DNA of 64,000 bases from Acanthosepion esculentum (Eukaryota > Mollusca > Cephalopoda > Sepiida > Sepiidae): the NCBI GenBank assembly GCA_964036315.1, contig OZ038496.1, positions 21,524,685 through 21,588,684 of the forward strand, in the 5' to 3' direction. Positions 58,171 to 64,000 of this stretch are shown piece by piece. The notes under the pieces are model-generated. The model made no database searches and was not told where the DNA came from. It saw nothing but the letters and a program-made list of their open reading frames with translations. The translations under genes were made by a program, and so were the position numbers. Each line of letters starts with the position of its first letter. Position 1 is the stretch's first letter.

Positions 58171-59160
58171 AACAATATTTTTTTAAAAATATACAGAAAT
58201 CTGTGTTTTTCACAAAAAAGTTTGCAAGACTTGTTTCTGAATGTTCTGCTCTTTGATCATTTGTTCTGGTGCCCAAAACAAATGGAAATCTGTTGGTGCT
58301 AAATCTGGTGAGTATAAGGGTTATCAAAAAACCTCCTATCCTAGTGATCTCATTTTTCTTGAGTTTGTTTTGCATAGTGTGTCCTTGCATTGTCATACTA
58401 GAGACTAACCCCTTTTCTGTTAGCCAAAGTAGAACACTTTCAATGTAATGCTTCATTTACCAGATCAATGCCTGCAGTGATGGTTCTACCATATTCCATT
58501 AGCTCATAATAAATGATACCTTTCATATTCAACCAGATACAAACCAACCTGTGGAAGGAGTCCTGGTTTCTCATATTATTTTGAGTGCTTTCTTTTTAAT
58601 TTTTTGTTAACATACAAAATCCATTTTTCATCACTTTTAAGAATGATGCAAAAATGTAAGGTTGTTGTAGATAGTAGAACGTTGTGTTCAGTTCTCAAGC
58701 AAAAGATCATGACAGACACTAATTTCAATGCCAAATTTAATACCAAATCTCTGGTACTTTGACGCAGATCCAATTCAACAGTTTTTTTCAAAAGAGATTT
58801 AAAAAATTTAGAATGGGTTTTCTTCCAAAGCGAGGTTTGTCGGATATGTCTGAGTCATTATTTTTAAAACCTTCTAAATTGCAGGCCTTCATTGAATCTA
58901 TACACACTTCAAAATGTGTTTTTAAATGTATCTGTACAAGTACTACCCTTTCAGAATTCATACAGTAAGCAATGGTCTTAAACTCTGAAATGCACTAGAG
59001 ATGATACACAGTCCAATAGAAGATATGATGAACTAATTCTAGATGCAGTTTCCTACCATTCAACTTTGGTTCTGTCTTGGATGGTTGACATTATGTGAAA
59101 TTATATTATAGTGAATTTATTTATATAGCATAATTACTTTCCAAACACCCTAATATTCTG
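58171..59160 (-). pseudogene. Mariner-type DD34D transposase remnant
   Basis: Read on the minus strand: SDISDKPRFGRKP (about 58845-58805, the linker typical of mariner), then ILKSDEKWILYVNKKLKRKH (first Asp in DEKW, about 58645), MKGIIYYELMEYGRTITAGI, NRKGVSL then YDNARTHYAKQTQ (second Asp, about 58380) and YSPDLAPTDFHLFW (third Asp, about 58290). The spacing between the last two fits DD34D. A candidate terminal repeat TTAGGGTGTTTGGAAAGTAA lies on the minus strand at about 59152-59133. No mate was found at the left end. Frameshifts throughout. Confidence 0.85.
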
Positions 59161-60449
59161 GAATTTTCTTTTTTCATAATTATTTCTTTTTTACATTTCA
59201 GTAAGTTTATTCTCCAGCATTGTCTGAGATTTCTGAAAAAAAATCAACAAAGATGAAAACAGTTTTAAAAAAATCCCTGAATATTTTTAGGAGCCAAATT
59301 GTAAATAGAACTGTTTTTAATTTACCTTGATCATTTGAGTACAATTAGAAAACTATAACGATAGGTTTTACATAATTTATTTTCAAAACACTCTATATTT
59401 CTTTTCTTTTTTAATTAGAACAGGTGATCTTGGGTTCAAACTTGGGCAACACCTACTCTCCATTTTCCATTCCCAAATCAATAAGAATGACCAAAGTACC
59501 AGACATTGGACACTGTCATTATTATTATCTTCTGGCTTTAGCCATAAAAATTAGAAACCTTTATTATCTTTCTCTTTCTTTAACATTTCTTTATTCACTA
59601 TTTGTAACTGTGTTTTGTGTTGCAACTGTCATGTTACTACTGCTATACAATTTAAGTATCCTCTGTTAGTCTGCTGCCATACTATATATATTACTACTAC
59701 TATAAATACTGTACTTCTACTGCAATGGTCTTTGCTAGTCTAGTGTCATAAAATGTAAGGCTTGTTTGATGAGGTAATAGTGTATTTCCTACTTGTGTCA
59801 GTTCTCAGTATCCGAGTTAGTCAAATTTTCCCAATGCAGCGAGTCTTTGGAAGATTAACACAATTTTCCAATCTACCTGTTTTTAGTTCATGCCATAACA
59901 CAGAGTAATTAGTACACTAGTCTCACAGACTAGCTAACTAGTGTAATGAGTTTGGGTGCCCAACTCCTGGGGATTTTTGCCAAAGTAAATTCAGCATATA
60001 ATACATTGATTCACTTAGACCAATTTCCTTACCTTTGTTATTATTGTTGCTGGTGGTGGTGATGGTATGATGTAGGGTGTGAGGTTACCTTATTATAATG
60101 GCATATTTCATCATCTATAAACAAAAATCAAAAGAGAGAGTTAATGCAAGCTAAATAATATATTTACAGAAGGATGGAGTGATTAAGTTATGTATTTCAA
60201 ATTACAAAGATCATAAGAAAAGAGGGGTACTTTAGCATAGTTAGCAATCTTGTCTCACTAGATCAATTACAACTGAGTAATAAGTTAGATCCTAACTGGG
60301 TACTCCATACTTTTAGATTTGTGCCACATCTAAACTACGCTTAGTAAATCCCTATATATAAGAAAAGAGTCCTGGTGTGTATATAAGCCTGTATGTATAA
60401 AGGCATAATAGTTACTTGTGTATATTGTTGATTGAACACTTTCCAGTTT
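59161..60449. other. Unannotated, with possible tRNA-like SINE heads
   Basis: B-box-like words appear at about 59434 (GGGTTCAAACTTGGG), 59948 (GAGTTTGGGTGCCCAACT) and 60281 (AAGTTAGATCCTAACTGGG). The last two are preceded by A-box-like words at suitable distance. None has a recognised tail, so they are only suggestive. Confidence 0.3.
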
Positions 60450-60905
60450 TGACAGTGTCCAAAAGTGTCTCTGCATCTTTGTCAATGATGAAATATTTTC
60501 CACCTTACAGCCTCTTTCCCACAGATAAAAAATTGCAAGCCTCTCACTGCTTTATTACTACTTTCCATGGAAAGTGTTCAGACAAACTACATTCTTTAGT
60601 TCCACTAGCTCTAATCTTCATGGCTAAGACTCAACATGCCATGCACATTGTAGTAAATCACCCTCATTCCCTTCATACTTCATTTGTGAAATGTAAGTTC
60701 CACTCGAGCAGCTTCTTCCCATGAACCACTTCTTTGTAGAACTGTCAACAAAATGTTTCCCCAAACACTACAATCTTAACTTGTTCAAGTCTAGGGTTAA
60801 CTGTTATCTTCCCTACGTATTCCCATAAACTGTGCCACTTACTCTACTACTACATTGAGTGGCTCTTGGGCCTTGTATAGAGTGAACTTTATTGTAGAAA
60901 AAATG
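60450..60905 (+). pseudogene. LINE-A 3' fragment
   Basis: With stops: EIFSTLQPLSHR, ASLSLLY, then FHGKCSDKLHSLVPLALIFM, HPHSLHTSFVKCKFHSSSFF. The tail GGGCCTTGTATAGAGTGAAC and an A-run end at about 60905. Confidence 0.85.
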
Positions 60906-61045
60906 TATGTGTGTGTATCTATATAGGAGTGTGTGGGTCATGAATATGTATAGTATTTTGGTCTTGTTTATGATGATAAACCAGCATCATACAACTGATA
61001 AGAACAATTCATCAATTCTAAGTGAATTTGAGTTAGCCATCTCTT

Positions 61046-61047
<2 letters not shown>

Positions 61048-61095
<48 letters not shown>
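61048..61095. repeat. (AT)n microsatellite
   Basis: About 48 bases of AT dinucleotides. Confidence 0.95.
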
Positions 61096-61099
<4 letters not shown>

Positions 61100-61156
61100 A
61101 GAACAAGAAGATCCATTTAGAAATAGCTACTGGGCTTCAGATTGGTTCTCAACGCT

Positions 61157-61252
61157 GTGACATCATCTCCTTGTTGGATGCAGATCTTGTTTCTGATTAG
61201 CTTACTAGACTATGACATCATATCCCTGTTGGAAGCAGATCTTGTTCCTGAA
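61157..61252. repeat. Two copies of a 56-bp-period repeat
   Basis: TGACATCATCTCCTTGTTGG and TGACATCATATCCCTGTTGG, each followed by A.GCAGATCTTGTT.CTGA, lie 56 bases apart. Confidence 0.9.
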
Positions 61253-61281
61253 TGATTTGTGGAAATATGAATTCATGGCTC

Positions 61282-61590
61282 CATATGAACCAAGATTCTG
61301 AGTGCAAAAACAAGCTCCCATTTTGCATAGAAGGTAATGTAATCTGCAAAGAAGTGAATTCAATGATATTCTTTTTATATATTTGCATATGAGCCAAAAT
61401 TCTGAGTACAAAAACAAGCTCCCGTTTTGTATAGAAGGTAATGTAATCTCTTAAAGAGCAAATGCAATGATAATCTTTTTTTATATTTGCATATGAGCCA
61501 AGATTCTGAGTAAAAATAAGCTTCCATTTTGCATAGAAGGTAATGTAATCTGCAAAGGAGTGAATTCAATGATAATCATTTTTTTTTTAA
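61282..61590. repeat. Three copies of a 104-bp tandem repeat
   Basis: CATATGAACC, CATATGAGCC and CATATGAGCC start at 61282, 61386 and 61490. Each is followed by A.ATTCTGAGTA.AAA, AAGCT.CC.TTTTG.ATAG, AAGGTAATGTAATCT and an AATTCAATGATAATC-type end. Confidence 0.95.
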
Positions 61591-61794
61591 GCATATCACC
61601 CCAAGCAAGGCTGGAAGCCACTATCATGCAAGGGGTTATAGAAGGGTTGGAGGAAGAGCAGATAGGAGTGGTAAAGGAGAGGATGTGGAGAAAGAGAAAG
61701 ACAGTGGGTCGATCAAGGCAAGGGGGTTACAGAAGATTTGGAGCGAGAGCAGATAGGAATGAAAGGTGAAAGGATGTGGAGAAGGGAAGTGGAT

Positions 61795-62285
61795 ATATCA
61801 AGGCAACTGGAGATGTCGATTGACGCTACACTTAAACCGTTGGAGATTGTATTTGTCAGGGAGACAGTAATAGGGAAGGGAGTTCCATAGGCGAGATGTG
61901 CGAGACATGAAGCTATTGGAGTAGAAGAGACATCTACATCTAACAGTTTCAACAGTGTAAGGGTGGGAATGGGATGCCAGCCTCGTAGGAAGTTTAAATT
62001 CACGAGGCCTAGGGACAAGTGAAAGCAGCTCCTCGGAGCAATTACCGTAAAAGTACTTGTAAAAAAGGCAGAGCGAGGCAACATCGCGTCTGTGAGAGAG
62101 CGACTGCAGACGAGATGACAGATCAGGGCCAATCACATTGCATATCTGTCTCTGGATCTTATCAAGAACCCTGAGGCAAACAGCAGGGGCCCCAGACCAT
62201 ATATGGCAGCAATACTCCATGCAAGGGCGAATGGTCGATTTATAGACTTGGAGGATCGATTCTGGGGAGAAAAATTTCCTGGCTC
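61795..62285 (-). pseudogene. LINE-B C-terminal fragment, best-preserved copy
   Basis: The minus strand, from just before the 140-codon frame, reads RKFFSPESILQVYKSTIRPC, then MEYCCHIWSGAPAVCLRVLD, KIQRQICNVIGPDLSSRLQS, LSHRRDVASLCLFYKYFYGN, CSEELLSLVPRPREF, FMSRTSRLWNSLPYYCLPDK and FKCSVNRHLQLP with a proper stop at 61798-61800. The C-terminus is intact and GC-richer than other copies, indicating a young insertion. It is 5'-truncated near 62285 where similarity stops. Two partly overlapping GGGGTTATAGAAGG-type segments sit in its 3' flank (61630-61760). Confidence 0.9.
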
Positions 62286-62640
62286 GGCACAGGGAACCAA
62301 GTGGAAATGAAATGCAGACAGAGCAGCCAGCTGCTACTGATAATGGTACCTATCCCTTGTCGGTCAAAGAGACAACATTTATTGTGCTCTGTTGAATGAT
62401 AGCACATTGCTGCCCTGCCAGAACAGAGCTGGTGCAAACTCCGGAACATGTGGTGATAAAGAAAGAAAGTGTCTACCAGCTTCCCCATGATAGTCAGGAC
62501 AGTGAGCTGAGCAGGATTAGCTATGCAAATGATTCCTTTACTAGCTAATCGATAAAGTTTTAGGCTCCATGAAAGCAGGCACATTTTCTGAAGAGGCAGT
62601 TTGCCATGTTGACTGTATAACTGGATCACAGTATGTTACC
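62286..62640. other. Unclassified GC-richer sequence upstream of LINE-B
   Basis: The minus strand is open 62629-62240 (129 codons) but only its last part is LINE-B; the rest has no recognised motif. It may be another inserted element. Confidence 0.35.
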
Positions 62641-62689
62641 AAGGAGTTCTGGTTGTGTTACCCAGTGTTGTTTGAAAGTCATTCATTCT

Positions 62690-62880
62690 TGTTTATGTTT
62701 TTGGTGTCTCGGCTACATTCATGCCGCATGTGTGGTGTTCCCATCTGGAAGTCTTGTTCGTGCCCTGACAGTCGTGATCCAGTGTTTGATCCTAGAGTTG
62801 CTGATTCTTTGTTGGCAGATACCCAACCAATTAGAAAATCTACATTTTTTTTCTGTCTGAATTTCTAGGATAAGACATTA
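62690..62880 (+). mobile_element. Probable tRNA-derived SINE
   Basis: GTGGTGTTCCCATCTGGAAG (degenerate A box), CTTGTTCGTGCCCTGACAGT, then CCAGTGTTTGATCCTAGAG (B-box-like GTTTGATCCTA), followed by GATTCTTTGTTGGCAGATAC and a short tail. The order and spacing fit a tRNA-headed SINE, degenerate at the A box. Confidence 0.5.
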
Positions 62881-63134
62881 TGATTTACATTAGTTACATT
62901 CAGACTAATGAGGATTATAATGTTGGTTGATTTGGTGGCCTTGTAATTGTAAGATTAATCCCTGGGTTGAGTAGTATAGACTCAAACTCAGTGGAAACAG
63001 GGCCAGCAATAATTGAGCAGTACTATAAAGGGAAAAGATGGGATATCCCTGGACATGAACAGCAGAATGAGAACAATCTAACTCCATAGATTAAATAAAG
63101 CATTCAGTTTGAAATTTCTTAAAGTTACCCAGTT

Positions 63135-63235
63135 CAACAGACACCTGAAAAAGCCAGAGATCATAGCAGCCAAAATACTGAGATAACAACAACAAAGATG
63201 AGGACATTAGTTCAAATGTAGATAATGTAAATAAT
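63135..63235 (+). repeat. Dispersed repeat, diverged copy
   Basis: CACCTGAAAAAGCCAGAG, ATAGCAGCCAAAATACTGAG, then AAAGATGAGGACATTAGTTC and AATGTAAATAAT, the same order as 45838-45985. Confidence 0.65.
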
Positions 63236-63699
63236 CTTTTCTTTTCTATTGCACCTTTTTCTCAAAGGGTGACCTTAAAGGATTGTCTAGCATGAAATAA
63301 AATCCTTTGTCTGCAGTAATATACTGCTCTCATTTCCATACCTGTTACAATCTGTGTCCTTCCTGTAAAATTTTCAAACTTATCAATGATGTATATCTAC
63401 TTCTCCTCTGAACTGATGCCTATTTCTTAGACCAGGAACTCAACTCTACACTTCCAGGGAAGTATTACCAGCCTTTACTATCTTTAATCGATATCTATAT
63501 CCCGTTGTACAGTTAGGTATTAATTATGGTGATCATGTCTCTTATTTCATAATTAACTTAGTTAACAATGATAGCAATTTTGATCTATGGACCCCTGAAA
63601 AAAAATATCCTAACAAAAGTTTTCATTCTGACAACTTGTAACACATTGGAAATTAAAAAACAACACAGGCCAATCACCGAAATCATTATCTCAAAACAT
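63236..63699. other. Unannotated
   Basis: Nothing supportable seen. Confidence 0.5.
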
Positions 63700-63897
63700 G
63701 ATACTGTATATACTTGTGTATAAGCCTAATTTTTACCCCAAAAAATTTTTACCTGTGTATAGTCAACCAGTTACCAAAAATGCATGATTTTTAATTTCTT
63801 CAAAGAAATCTCCTGTGTATAGTGTGACCCCTCATTTTTTGCATAAAAAAAAACTGATTATAAAAACTCGCACTATACTCAAGTATATACAATATTC
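63700..63897. mobile_element. MITE with ~25-bp inverted ends
   Basis: The left end GATACTGTATATACTTGTGT and the right end, reverse-complemented, GAATATTGTATATACTTGAG match with few differences over about 25 bases. The internal repeats CCTGTGTATAGT and CTGTGTATAGTG are noncoding. A fragment of the same family is at 57640-57765. Confidence 0.75.
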
Positions 63898-64000
63898 AAA
63901 ATTTGTTTGACATGAAGACAAAAAATAAAATTGTTTTCAACCAATGAAAAACTTTAAAAAGAAATTAAATAAACACATCTATGTGAGCCACTTTTATGAA

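Overview
This is an AT-rich animal (metazoan) window. It carries one probable terminal exon of a spliced host gene. Almost everything else is decayed transposable elements, simple repeats and unannotated AT-rich DNA. Nothing bacterial, viral or CRISPR-like was seen. The organism is most likely a mollusc, probably a cephalopod such as an octopus. That is an inference from the mix of jockey/CR1-like LINE fragments, SINEs with 5S rRNA or tRNA heads, Tc1/mariner and hAT remnants and long (AT)n runs; it was not tested by any search.

Layout. (1) 1-12 kb: the last coding exon of a + strand gene (1805-1957) follows a strong polypyrimidine/AG acceptor. A long region that may be its 3' UTR follows, with candidate poly(A) signals at 7001 and 11821. 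(2) 12-21 kb: very AT-rich DNA with a few LINE and repeat fragments. (3) 21.2-22.7 kb: a Tc1-like element complete at both ends, with a frameshifted DD34E transposase. (4) 23.45-27.55 kb: a roughly 4.1-kb element bounded by long inverted repeats, carrying a broken minus-strand gene of a family I do not recognise. This is the best candidate for something undescribed. (5) 28.9-31.5 kb: a hAT (ZBED-like) transposase pseudogene split from its 3' terminus by a minus-strand LINE, which itself contains a probable solo LTR. (6) 31.7-38.3 kb: two copies of a roughly 1-kb repeat, a palindromic array with TTAGGG-like motifs, and a LINE whose reading frame is interrupted by one of those 1-kb copies. (7) 39-53 kb: LINE fragments of several families, 5S-headed and tRNA-headed SINEs that share a 3' tail, a hAT MITE with 8-bp target duplications, and a 62-bp-arm hairpin. 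(8) 53-64 kb: tandem duplications, a 5'-rich LINE pseudogene with an endonuclease domain, a mariner pseudogene, more LINE tails and MITEs.

The window records repeated nested insertion. SINEs and LTR-like repeats landed inside LINEs, and LINEs landed inside hAT elements. In several cases the interrupted reading frame can still be read on both sides. For convenience I call the LINE families A (jockey/CR1-like, tail near CCTTGTATAGGGTGAAC), B (related, carries a YCCHIW motif), C (EMWFYRRML-type C-terminus) and D (L2/Rex-like C-terminus). All coordinates were read by eye, so element ends are approximate unless stated.
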